A stretch of DNA of 64,000 bases from Sphingomonas endophytica (GCF_014199415.1 NZ_JACIJN010000001.1:372001-436000); one strand, 5' to 3'. Positions 10,904 to 21,725 are shown, numbered from the stretch's first letter. Program-made: numbers and translations. The notes: generated by a model from the sequence alone, not told the origin.

Positions 10904-10935
10904 AAAGGGCCGGTGGATCGCTCCACCGGCCCTTT
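10904..10935 (-). terminator. Strong hairpin terminator after groEL
   Basis: A perfect 14-base stem (AAAGGGCCGGTGGA and its complement) with a 4-base loop, ending in TTTGTTTG when read on the minus strand, as expected for intrinsic termination of groES-groEL transcripts. Confidence 0.8.
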
Positions 10936-10950
10936 GCTATACGCTTGGGC

Positions 10951-11050
10951 GGCAGCGGCAAAGCCGCTGCCCTGGACGTCAGACCGGATCGGCGCTGCCG
11001 ACCGGCTGTCCGCGCCGCGGCGAGTCCTGCGCCAGCCACGCTGGCGCAGG
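10951..11050 (-). other. Two further hairpins after groEL
   Basis: GGCAGCGGC-AAA-GCCGCTGCC (10951-10971) and an 11-base stem CCTGCGCCAGC-CAC-GCTGGCGCAGG (11026-11050) lie between the groEL stop and the terminator. They could protect the 3' end of the abundant groESL mRNA. Confidence 0.6.
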
Positions 11051-11061
11051 CCACCTTCGGC

Positions 11062-12717
<1,656 letters not shown>

Positions 12718-12758
12718 TCAGATGACGAATGTTGAGAAAGTTGAGGTGGCCGGACGGC

Positions 12759-13046
12759 TCAGGCGATGATGCCGAGGATGTCCGATTCCTTCATGATGAG
12801 CAGGTCTTCACCGTCGACCTTGACCTCGGTGCCCGACCACTTGCCGAACAGGATGCGATCACCGGCCTTGACGTCGAGCGGGGCGACCTCGCCCTTGTCG
12901 TTCTTGGCGCCCGCGCCGGCGGCGACGACTTCGCCCTCCTGCGGCTTTTCCTTGGCGGTGTCGGGGATGATGATCCCGCCGGCCGTCTTCTCTTCCGCCT
13001 CGACGCGGCGGACGAGAACACGGTCGTGCAACGGACGAAAGTTCAT
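12759..13046 (-). CDS. groES: Co-chaperonin GroES
   Basis: A 95-aa co-chaperonin. [38 protein letters not shown] contains the mobile loop that docks on GroEL, and the end [16 protein letters not shown] is typical. It is the first gene of the groES-groEL operon, directly downstream of a CIRCE element. Confidence 0.98.
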   Translation of the reverse strand: MNFRPLHDRVLVRRVEAEEKTAGGIIIPDTAKEKPQEGEVVAAGAGAKNDKGEVAPLDVKAGDRILFGKWSGTEVKVDGEDLLIMKESDILGIIA

Positions 13047-13080
13047 TGCTCTTTACCCCTCTAAGGTATGTGACACTTAT

Positions 13081-13107
13081 TTGGCACTCAACCCGGTCGA
13101 GTGCCAG
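13081..13107 (-). promoter_or_regulatory. CIRCE operator (HrcA site) of groESL
   Basis: TTGGCACTC, 9 bases, then GAGTGCCAG. The consensus is TTAGCACTC-N9-GAGTGCTAA. The substitution in the left arm (A to G) is matched by the complementary change in the right arm, keeping the palindrome. It lies 35 bases before the groES start, where HrcA binding would block transcription until heat stress. Confidence 0.9.
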
Positions 13108-13191
13108 CGGTTCGCATATGTGGGTGCCCCCGGCTGTGGTCAACGCCCCGCCGCAAATTTTTGGGAACCGCCCGGCGGGACGTGCGTGCGA

Positions 13192-14595
13192 TCAGGCGAC
13201 GTGCGGCGACAGGTGCAGCCGCTCGCGCGCGTTCCACCGCCAGATCAGCAGCGCGGAGACGACGCCGAGGCCGACCGCCAGCCCCCACCAGATCCCCGCC
13301 GCGCCCCACCCCAGCCCGAAGCCGAGCAGCAGCGCGGTCCCGAACCCCGCGCCCCAATAGCCGCCGATCTGGATGAGCATCGGCACGCGCGTATCCTGCA
13401 CGCCGCGCAGCACGCCGGCCGCGACCGCCTGCGCGCCGTCGACGAGCTGGAAGATCGCCGCAATCCCCAGCAAGGCCACCGCCAGCGACGCCACCGCGCC
13501 CTCGCGCGCCGGGTCGACGTACAGCCGCACCAGCCAGTGCGGCACCGCCCAGAACACCATCGCGCTCAGCGCCATCACCGCGATCCCGGTCACGATCGCG
13601 ACATTGCCGGCGCGCGCTACCCACGCCCGGTCGCCCGCGCCGAACGCGAAGCCAACGCGGATCATCGCCGCCTGCGCGAGCCCGAACGGAATCTGGAAGG
13701 CGATCGCGGCGATGTTGAGCGCCACCGCATGCGCGTCGATCGCTGCGACCGAGATCAGCCCCATCAGCAGCCCCGCGCCGCCGAACAGCCCGCCCTCCGC
13801 CATCCAGCCGAGCGCGATCGGCGTACCGAGCCGGGCGATCTCCGCCATCCGCGACCATTCGGCGCGCCACCATTTGCCGAGCAGGCGATAGCGGCGCAGC
13901 CGGCGATCGGTCAGCAGGATCACGACATAGGCCGCGCAGGTCGCGGTCGATACGATCACGCTCGACAGCGCCGATCCCTCCAGCCCGAGCGCCGGGAAGC
14001 CGGCATTGCCGAACACCAGACACCAATTGGCGAGCACCGCGACGCCCAGCGCCAGCGCGGTGACCATCAACGCCCAGCCCGGTCGCCCCAGCGCCGCCGC
14101 GGTCAGCCGGATCAGCGCCGCGAACACCGCGGGCAGCACGGCGAGCGACAGCACGCGGCAGAACGACCCGGCGCGCGCCGCCACTGCCGGGTCCTGACCC
14201 GCGAGCCGCAGCAGCGGCGCGGCGCAGTTGAGCACCGCGATCACCACCAGCGACCCGAGCACCGCCAGCCACATCGCCATCCGGAACGACCGCCGCACCT
14301 GCCGCACCGCGCCGACCCGCCGCCCGAGCGCGGCGGCGATCAACGGCTCGGCCGCACCGACCATCCCGATCAGTCCGAAGCCGAGGATATGGAAGAAGAA
14401 CACGCCCAGCGTCGCGGCCGCGAACTCGACCGGCCCGAGCCGCGCCACGAACACCACGTCGACCGCGAACACCGCCATCTGGAGCAGGTTCGCCCCGATC
14501 AGCGGCCCTGCCAGCGCCCCCAGCGCGCGCAGCTCCACCGCCCATGTGGGCGGCGGCGCCTGCGTCAGCGGCGCAAGGGTGGCGTGGGCGGTCAT
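13192..14595 (-). CDS. MATE family efflux transporter
   Basis: A 467-aa inner-membrane antiporter with about 12 hydrophobic helices. The two MatE halves are visible: the first with AGPLIGANLLQMAVFAVDVVFVARLG, the second starting near RLGTPIALGWMAEGGLF. MATE proteins expel cationic compounds using Na+ or H+ gradients; substrate here is unknown. It is a single gene, with its stop close to the groES promoter region. Confidence 0.92.
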   Translation of the reverse strand: MTAHATLAPLTQAPPPTWAVELRALGALAGPLIGANLLQMAVFAVDVVFVARLGPVEFAAATLGVFFFHILGFGLIGMVGAAEPLIAAALGRRVGAVRQVRRSFRMAMWLAVLGSLVVIAVLNCAAPLLRLAGQDPAVAARAGSFCRVLSLAVLPAVFAALIRLTAAALGRPGWALMVTALALGVAVLANWCLVFGNAGFPALGLEGSALSSVIVSTATCAAYVVILLTDRRLRRYRLLGKWWRAEWSRMAEIARLGTPIALGWMAEGGLFGGAGLLMGLISVAAIDAHAVALNIAAIAFQIPFGLAQAAMIRVGFAFGAGDRAWVARAGNVAIVTGIAVMALSAMVFWAVPHWLVRLYVDPAREGAVASLAVALLGIAAIFQLVDGAQAVAAGVLRGVQDTRVPMLIQIGGYWGAGFGTALLLGFGLGWGAAGIWWGLAVGLGVVSALLIWRWNARERLHLSPHVA

Positions 14596-14673
14596 CGGTG
14601 GAGCCCTAGCCGAGCCGGTCCGTCATGGCGACCCGCCCTGCCACCGTCATCCATGGCGACCCTGCCCCTCCAC

Positions 14674-14749
14674 CGTCATCCCCGCGCAGGCGGGGATCCA
14701 GACGCGCAGGTCTGGCGATGGAAGCGCAACGGCCCCGCGGAAATGACGG
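14674..14749. repeat. Inverted repeat, family A, degenerate
   Basis: Begins cgtcatccccgcgcaggcgg, has the gacgcgcaggtct core word of family A, and ends aaatgacgg. The right arm is eroded. It lies in the gap between the divergent MATE and sppA genes. Confidence 0.7.
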
Positions 14750-14864
14750 TTGTTGGTGGGTCGGCGCCCATGGTCGCCCCCCGCCATTTACCCTTAAAGC
14801 GTATTGCCCCGGTCATACACGCCGCGCTACGGTCGTCGCCACGTAACGCAAGGTGGCAGAAACG

Positions 14865-16733
14865 ATGAAGCTGGTACGCGGCGCCTGGAAGCTGCTGGTC
14901 GGGATCAAGGACGCGCTGGTGCTCGTCGCGATGCTGCTGTTCTTTGCGGTGATCTTCGCCGCGCTCAACGCGCGGCAGCGCCCGGCGGCGATCGGCGACG
15001 GCGCGCTGGTGCTCAAGTTCGACGGCCCGATCGTCGAACAGCCCGAGGAAGTGCCGCTCACCGCGCTGGTCAGCGGGCAGCAGGTCGGCAAGCAATATCG
15101 CCTGCGCGACGTGCTGCGCGCGATCGACACCGCGCGCACCGACGACCGCGTTAAGGCGATCGTCCTCGACCTCGATCGGTTCGGCGGCGCCTATCCGGCG
15201 GTACTCGGCGAGGTGCAGGCCGCGCTGCTCCGCGCGCGCACCGCGGGCAAGCCGGTGCTCGCCTATGCCACCGCCTATACCGACGGCGGCTATCGCCTCG
15301 CCTCGGCGGCGAGCGAGGTCTGGATGGACCCGCTCGGCGGGACCTTCTTCGCCGGCCCCGGCGGCAACCAGTTGTTCTACAAGGGCCTGATCGACAAGCT
15401 CGGCGTCAATGCGCACGTCTATCGCGTCGGCAAGTTCAAGTCGGCGGTCGAGCCCTATACCCGCACCGACCAGAGCCCCGAAGCGCGCGAGGCAAGCCAA
15501 GCGCTCTACGGCACGCTCTTCGACCAGTGGCGCGAGGCGGTGTCGACCGCGCGGCCCAAGGCGCAGCTCGCGCCGTGGCTCGGCAACCCGGCGCAGCTCG
15601 TCACGCAGGCACAGGGCGACGTGTCGCGCGCCAATCTCGCGACCGGGCTGGTCGACAAGCTCGGCGATCGTGTCGCGTTCGGCCGCCGCGTCGCGCAGCT
15701 CGCGGGCGGCGACGACAAGAAGGTCGCGGGCTGGTTCAAGACGATCAACTACACCGCCTATGTCGCCGCCAACCCGCTGCCCAAGAAGGGCAAGGTCGGC
15801 GTGCTGACGATCGCGGGCGAGATCGTCGACGGCGAGGCCGGCCCCGGCAAGGCGGCGGGCGATACCGTGTCGAAGCTGCTCTACGACGGGCTCGTCGACA
15901 ACGACCTCAAGGCGCTGGTGGTGCGCGTCGACTCGCCCGGCGGGTCGGTGCTGGCGTCGGAGAAGATCCGGCTGGCGATCGTGGAGGCCAAACGCCGCGG
16001 GCTGCCGGTGGTGGTCTCGATGGGCGGGCTCGCCGCCTCGGGCGGTTACTGGGTATCGACCCCCGCCGACGTGATCTTCGCCGAGCCCGGCACGATCACC
16101 GGCTCGATCGGCATCTTCGGGATCATCCCGACCTTCGAGAACACGCTGAAGAAGATCGGCCTGTCGACCGACGGCGTGAAGACCACCCCGCTTTCCGGCC
16201 AGCCCGACGTGCTCGGCGGCACCACGCCGGAGCTGGACCGCATCGTCCAGGCCGGGATCGAGAATGGCTATCTGCAATTCCTCACCCGCGTCTCGCAGTC
16301 GCGCAAGTTGCCGGTCGCGCGCGTCAACGAGATCGGTCAGGGCCGCGTCTGGGTCGGCGGGATCGCGCAGCAGCTGAAGCTGGTCGACCGCTTCGGCGGG
16401 CTCGATGATGCGATCGCCGAGGCGGGCAAGCGCGCGAAGCTCGACGATGCGCAGCCGGTGTGGCTGGAGAAGAAGCCCGGCTTCGCGGCGCAGATCGCGC
16501 AGCAGGTCGCCAGCCAGGAGGACGATGACGATGCCAGCGCGCCGGACGCGCTGTCGCGGCTGACGTGGCAGCGTCAGCAGGCATTCGCCGCCGCGCTGGG
16601 CGATGCGAAGCGGATGCTGGGCGGCGCGGCGGTGCGCGCGCAATGCCTCGAATGCGTCGGGCTCGGCCCAATCGCGGCGCGCGCCGAGGATCGCAACCTG
16701 TGGCAACTCGTCGTCGCGCGGATCGGGCTGTGA
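14865..16733 (+). CDS. sppA: Signal peptide peptidase SppA, 67K type
   Basis: A 622-aa membrane-bound serine protease that degrades leftover signal peptides. An N-terminal membrane helix (about 16-38) precedes two peptidase S49 domains. The catalytic Lys is in GKFKSAVEPYTR of the first domain and the Ser in GGLAASGGYWVS of the second, as in E. coli SppA. ATG at 14865 is preferred over GTG at 14853 because AAGGTGG lies 8 bases before it. The stop overlaps the next gene's start by one base (TGATG), indicating coupled translation. Confidence 0.95.
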   Translation: MKLVRGAWKLLVGIKDALVLVAMLLFFAVIFAALNARQRPAAIGDGALVLKFDGPIVEQPEEVPLTALVSGQQVGKQYRLRDVLRAIDTARTDDRVKAIVLDLDRFGGAYPAVLGEVQAALLRARTAGKPVLAYATAYTDGGYRLASAASEVWMDPLGGTFFAGPGGNQLFYKGLIDKLGVNAHVYRVGKFKSAVEPYTRTDQSPEAREASQALYGTLFDQWREAVSTARPKAQLAPWLGNPAQLVTQAQGDVSRANLATGLVDKLGDRVAFGRRVAQLAGGDDKKVAGWFKTINYTAYVAANPLPKKGKVGVLTIAGEIVDGEAGPGKAAGDTVSKLLYDGLVDNDLKALVVRVDSPGGSVLASEKIRLAIVEAKRRGLPVVVSMGGLAASGGYWVSTPADVIFAEPGTITGSIGIFGIIPTFENTLKKIGLSTDGVKTTPLSGQPDVLGGTTPELDRIVQAGIENGYLQFLTRVSQSRKLPVARVNEIGQGRVWVGGIAQQLKLVDRFGGLDDAIAEAGKRAKLDDAQPVWLEKKPGFAAQIAQQVASQEDDDDASAPDALSRLTWQRQQAFAAALGDAKRMLGGAAVRAQCLECVGLGPIAARAEDRNLWQLVVARIGL

Positions 16734-17296
16734 TGCCGCAGGGCCCGATCACGATCCGCGCCGCGACCGGCGACGATGCCGCGGCGATCGCCGCGATCTA
16801 CGCGCCGTTCGTGCTGTCGGGCACCGTCTCGTTCGAGAGCGACGCACCCGACGCGGCGGCGATGCGCGACCGCATCGCGGCGTCTGACGGCTATTATCCG
16901 TGGCTGGTCGCGACCAGCGGCGACGCGGTGCTGGCCTATGCCTATGCGACGCAGTTCCGCGATCGTCCGGCGTACCGCTATGTGGTCGAGACGTCGATCT
17001 ATGTCGGCGGCGCGACGCACGGTCAGGGGGTCGGGCGACTGCTCTACGAGGCGCTGGTCGACACGTTGCGCGCGCAGGGCTTCACGCAGGCGATCGGCGT
17101 CATCACGCTGCCCAACGACGCCTCGATCACGCTCCACGAAGCGGTCGGCTTCCGCCGCGCGGGCGTGTATCGCGAAGTCGGCTACAAACAGGGCCGCTGG
17201 ATCGACGTCGGCTTCTGGCAGTGCGAGCTGAACGACAGCGCCATCCCGCCGGTCGAGCCGAAGCCGTTCAGTGTCACGGGCGTGCGCCGCGACTGA
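16733..17296 (+). CDS. GNAT N-acetyltransferase, PAT/bar-like
   Basis: A 187-aa acetyltransferase. It starts with ITIRAATGDDAAAIAAIYAPFV and has VETSIYVGGATHGQGVGRLLY, the acetyl-CoA-binding loop (Q/R-x-x-G-x-G), then ITLPNDASITLHEAVGF. This is the pattern of the phosphinothricin/methionine sulfoximine acetyltransferase group; the real substrate is uncertain. Translationally coupled to sppA by a one-base overlap. Confidence 0.9.
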   Translation: MPQGPITIRAATGDDAAAIAAIYAPFVLSGTVSFESDAPDAAAMRDRIAASDGYYPWLVATSGDAVLAYAYATQFRDRPAYRYVVETSIYVGGATHGQGVGRLLYEALVDTLRAQGFTQAIGVITLPNDASITLHEAVGFRRAGVYREVGYKQGRWIDVGFWQCELNDSAIPPVEPKPFSVTGVRRD

Positions 17297-17327
17297 CGTC
17301 GCGATCGATGAAGGTTTTACCTGCCAC

Positions 17328-17462
17328 CGTCGCCCCTGCGCAGGCAGGGGCCTATGACTGTATCGTGCGTCGAGCCGACTGACACACGACCGACATGTCT
17401 GTGTCAGATGCCTCGCCAAGCCGCGACAGACATGGGCCCCTGCCTGCGCAGGGGCGACGATG
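17328..17462. repeat. Inverted repeat, family B
   Basis: The arms are cgtcgcccctgcgcaggcag at the left and its reverse complement at the right, each followed inward by ggcccatgtctgt-like words and tgtgtcag. Copies with the same design lie at 20698-20831 and 49737-49869, with a half copy at 25986. Confidence 0.85.
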
Positions 17463-17511
17463 TTTAGGTCCTTGAAGGCCGCCCCGACGACGAAAAGAGC
17501 GCGGGATCGCG

Positions 17512-18489
17512 TTACGGCGCCGGCCGCTCCGCCTGCGCCTCGGCGAGGATCACCGCGAACTTGCCCTCGGCATCGGTCCATTCGCGCACCGGCGTCCATC
17601 CGCCCGCGCGCAGCAGGATGCGTGCGTCGCGCTCGCCATATTTGTGGCTGTTCTCGGTATGGATCGTCTCGCCGGCCGCGACGACGAACTCGCGCTCCTC
17701 GACCGTGAAGGCGACATCGCGCGTCGCGACCAGATGCATCTCGATCCGCGCGCGATCGTCGTTCCAGCGCGCCTCGTGCGCGAAGGCGTCCACCGGCACC
17801 GTCCCGTCCAGCTCGCGGTTGATCCGCTCGAGCAGATTGCGATTGAACGCCGCGGTGACGCCCTGCGCATCGTCATAGGCCGGAACCAGCACCGCCGGGT
17901 CCTTGATCCGGTCCATCCCGATCAGCAGCATCGCACCCTCCCCCAGCGACGCGCGCATCGCGCGCAGCAGGTCGATCGCCGCCAGCGGGATCAGATTGCC
18001 GATCGTCGACCCCGGAAAGAACCCCAGCTTGGGCGCGTCGCTGATCGTGTGCGGCAACGTCAGCGGGCGCGTGAAATCGGCCTCGAACGGCAGCACCAGC
18101 AATTCGGGGAAGGCATCCGACAGCTCGCGCGCCGACTGGCGCAGGAAGTCGCCCGAAATGTCGATCGGCACATAGGAGGAGGGCTTCACGCAGCGCAGCA
18201 CGATCGGCGTCTTGGTCGACGAGCCCGACCCGAACTCGACCACCGCGCGCCCCTCGCCGACGATCTCCCGCAACTCGGGGCACAGTCCTTCGAGCAGCGC
18301 GGTCTCGGTCCGCGTCGGATAATATTCGGGCAGATCGGTGATCTGCTCGAACAATTCCGAGCCGCGATGATCGTAGAACCACCGCGCCGGGATCGCGCGC
18401 GGGCGGCGTTCCAGCCCGGCGAGCACGTCGGCACGGAACTGCGGGTCGGCGAGCGTCACCTGCCCGTCCTCGATCTCAGGCTTCAGCAT
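17512..18489 (-). CDS. egtD: L-histidine N(alpha)-methyltransferase EgtD
   Basis: A 325-aa SAM-dependent enzyme that trimethylates histidine to hercynine, the first step of ergothioneine synthesis. Family features are PARWFYDHRGSELFEQITDLPEYYPTRTE split over about residues 34-62, EFGSGSSTKT (SAM site) and FFPGSTIGNL. The ATG at 18489 overlaps the TGA of egtB by one base, so the two are coupled. The order on the minus strand is egtB then egtD. Confidence 0.95.
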   Translation of the reverse strand: MLKPEIEDGQVTLADPQFRADVLAGLERRPRAIPARWFYDHRGSELFEQITDLPEYYPTRTETALLEGLCPELREIVGEGRAVVEFGSGSSTKTPIVLRCVKPSSYVPIDISGDFLRQSARELSDAFPELLVLPFEADFTRPLTLPHTISDAPKLGFFPGSTIGNLIPLAAIDLLRAMRASLGEGAMLLIGMDRIKDPAVLVPAYDDAQGVTAAFNRNLLERINRELDGTVPVDAFAHEARWNDDRARIEMHLVATRDVAFTVEEREFVVAAGETIHTENSHKYGERDARILLRAGGWTPVREWTDAEGKFAVILAEAQAERPAP

Positions 18490-19748
18490 CAAAGGTCCTT
18501 TGCCAGCCGCACGCCGGTGAACTGCCAGCGCTGGTGCGGGTAGAAGAAGTTGCGGTAGCAGGCGCGCGCATGGCCGCGCGGGGTCGCGCAGCTACCGCCG
18601 CGCAGCACGAACTGCCCGTTCATGAACTTGCCGTTATACTCGCCGACTGCGCCCTCGACCGGGTGGAAGCCCGGATAGGGGCGATACGCCGAGCCGGTCC
18701 ATTCCCAGACGTCGCCGAAGAACGCCGGCCCGTCGTCGAACGGCCGCGGCTCGATCGCGCCCGCGCCGTCGAGCTGGTTGCCGGCGCTGGCGTCGTGCGG
18801 TGCGGCGGCGGCTTCCCATTCGAACTCGGTCGGCAGCCGCGCGCCCGCCCAGGTGGCATAGGCATCCGCCTCGTAGAAGCTGACATGCGTCACCGGCGCC
18901 GCCGGATCGATCGCGCGCCGCCCGTCGAGCCCGAAGCGCGTCCACGCCCCCTCGCGATGCTCCCAATAGAGCGGCGCGCCGACACGCTCGCGCTGCACCC
19001 ATCCCCAGCCGTCCGACAGCCACAGCCGCGCGTCGCGATAGCCGCCATCGGCGATGAACGCCGCCCATTCACCGTTGGTGACGGTGCGGTCGGCGATCGC
19101 ATGGGGGTGGAGCAAGGTGCGATGCCGCGGCCCCTCGCAATCGAACGCGAAGCCGCCGCCGTTATGCCCGACCTCGACGACGCGCTCGCCGCTCTCGATC
19201 CACGCGATCGGCCCCGGCATCGCGACCGGCACCTTGCGCTCTGCCGGCCACACCGCCGGCTCCAGCGGATTTTCCGAAAAGAGATGCAGCACGTCGGTGA
19301 CGAGCAACTCCTGATGCTGCTCCTCGTGATGACAGCCGAGCGCGACCAGCTCGAGCGCCGCCGCGGGCAGCTCGGCGAACTTCGCCAGCAACGCGGCATC
19401 GACCGCGCGGCGATAGGCCAGCACCTCGTCCAGTGTCGGACGGGTGATCATGCCACGCCGCCCGCGCGCGTGCCGCCGCCCCTCGGCCTCGTAATAGCTG
19501 TTGAACAGGAATGGGAAGCGCGCGTCATGGAGCGCATAGCCCGGCACATGGTCGCGCAGCACGAAGGTCTCGAAGAACCACGTCGTATGCGCCAGGTGCC
19601 ATTTCGCCGGCGAGGCGTCGTCCATCGACTGGACGGTGGCATCGGCGTCGGACAGCGGGGCGACCAGCGCCTCGCTCAGCCGCCGCACCTGCGCATAGCG
19701 CCGCGCCAGCGGATCAAGCCCGGCATCGGGCCGGGGGAGCGCTTCCAT
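18489..19748 (-). CDS. egtB: Ergothioneine sulfoxide synthase EgtB
   Basis: A 419-aa non-haem iron enzyme joining hercynine to a cysteine-containing thiol using oxygen. The N-terminal DinB-like domain holds the iron ligands: HLAHTTWFFE (first His) and HHEEQHQEL (the H-x3-H-x-E motif). The C-terminal FGE-sulfatase domain includes TNGEWAAFIADGGY, RLPTEFEWEAAA and GDVWEWTGSAY, ending with RACYRNFFYPHQRWQFTGVRLA. Whether it uses cysteine or gamma-glutamylcysteine is not visible. No egtC or egtE lies in the window. Confidence 0.95.
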   Translation of the reverse strand: MEALPRPDAGLDPLARRYAQVRRLSEALVAPLSDADATVQSMDDASPAKWHLAHTTWFFETFVLRDHVPGYALHDARFPFLFNSYYEAEGRRHARGRRGMITRPTLDEVLAYRRAVDAALLAKFAELPAAALELVALGCHHEEQHQELLVTDVLHLFSENPLEPAVWPAERKVPVAMPGPIAWIESGERVVEVGHNGGGFAFDCEGPRHRTLLHPHAIADRTVTNGEWAAFIADGGYRDARLWLSDGWGWVQRERVGAPLYWEHREGAWTRFGLDGRRAIDPAAPVTHVSFYEADAYATWAGARLPTEFEWEAAAAPHDASAGNQLDGAGAIEPRPFDDGPAFFGDVWEWTGSAYRPYPGFHPVEGAVGEYNGKFMNGQFVLRGGSCATPRGHARACYRNFFYPHQRWQFTGVRLAKDL

Positions 19749-19802
19749 GGTCGTCCTCCTGCAGCCACCCGGGAGATCGGGCGCGCACGGGACTGCCCTA
19801 TG

Positions 19803-20360
19803 TTATCGGTTTGCCCCTGCTACCCACAGAACGTCCCCACCTGCGTTAAGGTTCACCGATCGACAGGCGACGAAAAGAAAATCCGACAGGCGGTTCAGAT
19901 AGATCAGCGCCTGCGGGTTGGCGTGCGGCGCCAGCGCGACCGCCGCGCGTTCGGCGCGTCGCACGATCGCGCGCGCGAGATGCAGCGACGCCGCCGCGCC
20001 GCCGGGCAGCACGAAGCTGGTCAGCGGCGGGACATGTTCGTTGAGCGCGTCGATCTCCGCCTCCAGCCGCGCGACCTGCGCCGGCACGATCCGCAGCGTC
20101 ATCTCGCCGGGCTCGTAATCGTCGCCCGGCGTCGCGAGATCGGCGCCGAGGTCGAACAGATCGTTCTGGACGCGGGTCAGCTGCTCGGCCAGCGCGGCGT
20201 CGCCGAGCCCTGCAATCGCCACCCCGATCGCGCTGTTCGCCTCGTCGACATCGCCGATCGCCTGCATCCGCGCATCGGTCTTGGCGACGCGGCTGCCGTC
20301 CGACAGCCCGGTCGTGCCCTCGTCGCCGGCGCGCGTGTAGATGCGGTTGAGCCGGACCAT
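19803..20360 (-). CDS. Cob(I)alamin adenosyltransferase, PduO type
   Basis: A 185-aa enzyme transferring the adenosyl group of ATP to cob(I)alamin. TRAGDEGTTGLSDGSRV at the N-terminus is the ATP-binding segment of the PduO/MMAB family; RAIVRRAERAAVAL and YLNRLSDFLFVACR near the end are also diagnostic. The start at 20360 overlaps the TGA of the upstream HIG1 gene by one base. An upstream in-frame extension was rejected as shadow of that gene. Confidence 0.94.
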   Translation of the reverse strand: MVRLNRIYTRAGDEGTTGLSDGSRVAKTDARMQAIGDVDEANSAIGVAIAGLGDAALAEQLTRVQNDLFDLGADLATPGDDYEPGEMTLRIVPAQVARLEAEIDALNEHVPPLTSFVLPGGAAASLHLARAIVRRAERAAVALAPHANPQALIYLNRLSDFLFVACRSVNLNAGGDVLWVAGANR

Positions 20361-20587
20361 CAATTGCGCCCGGCGGCGAACAGGATGACGACGACGATCA
20401 GCACCGCCAGTGTCTGATAGAAGATGCGCATCTGCATCATCCGGTTGGATTTGAGCTGCGCTGCGGTCGGCCCCTCGCCGCGCGCCTCGGCGGTGGCGCT
20501 TTGGAGGAAGGAGACGATGCCGCGCACCAGCGCGACCACCGTGGCGATCATCGCCGCGACCAGCAGGATGACGAGAAAGGTATTCAT
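20360..20587 (-). CDS. HIG1-domain small membrane protein
   Basis: A 75-aa protein with two hydrophobic helices (about 3-27 and 54-72) separated by a polar loop with KSNRMMQMRIFYQTLAV, the HIG1 signature. In alphaproteobacteria and mitochondria such proteins associate with respiratory complexes; here the role is inferred from the family only. It is one base overlapped with the adenosyltransferase gene. Confidence 0.82.
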   Translation of the reverse strand: MNTFLVILLVAAMIATVVALVRGIVSFLQSATAEARGEGPTAAQLKSNRMMQMRIFYQTLAVLIVVVILFAAGRN

Positions 20588-20697
20588 GAAGCGAAGCTAA
20601 GACGCGAAAGGGCAAACGGCAATGGCCGTCGCGGCGCGTCCGTCGCCCGCCGCCGCCCCTCGACGCCTCGACCGCCAACGCCGCCACTTCCGAACGC

Positions 20698-20831
20698 CGT
20701 CGCCCCTGCGCAGGCAGGGGCCCATGTCTGTCCAGTCGAAGAAAATCGGCCGACACACATCGGTCCACCCCTGTGTCAGACCGCCCGCCACGCCGACACA
20801 GCCATAGGCCCCTGCCCCCGCAGGGGCGACG
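20698..20831. repeat. Inverted repeat, family B
   Basis: Arms cgtcgcccctgcgcaggcag and its inverted counterpart (cctgcccccgcaggggcgacg) flank a core with two inverted ccatgtctgt/acagccatagg words and tgtgtcag. It fills the gap between the HIG1 gene start and the gluQRS stop. Confidence 0.85.
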
Positions 20832-20846
20832 CGCGAGTGACAGGCG

Positions 20847-21650
20847 CTACACCACCCCCGCCCGCAACCTCGCCGCCACCTCGCGCCCGTCCACCCCAGC
20901 CTCGCGCAGCGCCGCCAGGGTCGGCGCACCATGCCGCTTCGCCAGCCGTTCGCCATCCGCCCCGACCAGCAACTCGTGATGCCAGTATCTCGGCACCGGC
21001 AGCCCCAGCAGCGCCTGCACCACCCGGTGCACATGCGTCACCTCGAACAGGTCGCGCCCGCGCACCACGTCGGTCACCCCCTGCGCAGCATCGTCAACCG
21101 TCACCGCGAGGTGATAGCTGGCCGGGGCATCCTTGCGCGCCAGTACCACGTCGCCCTGCGCCAGCGCTTCGTTCGCCACCACCCGCCCGTGGTCGGTCCA
21201 CGACAAGTCGCCGCAGCGCGCCAACGCCGCCGCCATGTCGAGCCGCCAGCAATGCGGCGCGTCACGCGCCGGCGAATGACGGCACGTCCCCGGATAGACC
21301 GCCACCGCGCCGTGCGGCGCGCTGAGCGCCTCCGCAATCTCCGCACGCGTGCAATAACAACGGTATAGCAGTCGCATCTCACGCAATTGCTCAAGTGCGG
21401 CGGCATAGTTGGACAAGCGTGCCGACTGGAAGACCACCTCGCCGTCCCACGTCAGCCCCAGCCAGCGCAGATCATCAACGATCGTCGCGACATGCTCCGG
21501 CCGGCTCCGCGTGCCGTCGATATCCTCGATCCGCAGCAGAAACCGCCCGTTCCGCTCACGCGCGACATCGTGCGCCCGGATCGCCGAAAACGCGTGCCCC
21601 ATGTGCAGCCGCCCGGTCGGCGAAGGCGCAAAACGGGTGACGACGCTCAT
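20847..21650 (-). CDS. gluQRS: Glutamyl-Q tRNA(Asp) synthetase
   Basis: A 267-aa truncated GluRS paralogue that attaches glutamate to queuosine in tRNA(Asp). It has the class I HIGH-like motif FAPSPTGRLHMGHA, a zinc-binding set (YRCYCTR ... YPGTCRH), and LAKRHGAPTL replacing KMSKS. The short length and lack of an anticodon-binding domain separate it from GluRS. The start MSVVTRFAPSPTG was chosen by family comparison. Confidence 0.95.
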   Translation of the reverse strand: MSVVTRFAPSPTGRLHMGHAFSAIRAHDVARERNGRFLLRIEDIDGTRSRPEHVATIVDDLRWLGLTWDGEVVFQSARLSNYAAALEQLREMRLLYRCYCTRAEIAEALSAPHGAVAVYPGTCRHSPARDAPHCWRLDMAAALARCGDLSWTDHGRVVANEALAQGDVVLARKDAPASYHLAVTVDDAAQGVTDVVRGRDLFEVTHVHRVVQALLGLPVPRYWHHELLVGADGERLAKRHGAPTLAALREAGVDGREVAARLRAGVV

Positions 21651-21725
21651 GCCGCGCGATGTGCGCCGTGCCGCGCGTGCCGACAAGAGGGTGACGTTTG
21701 GCAATATCGCGCGTTAGGAAGCGCC

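Noticed and set aside
12766..14868. 700-codon plus-strand ORF over groES and MATE
   Set aside because: Lies antisense to real genes and is low-complexity Arg/Pro/His; no start site or domain.
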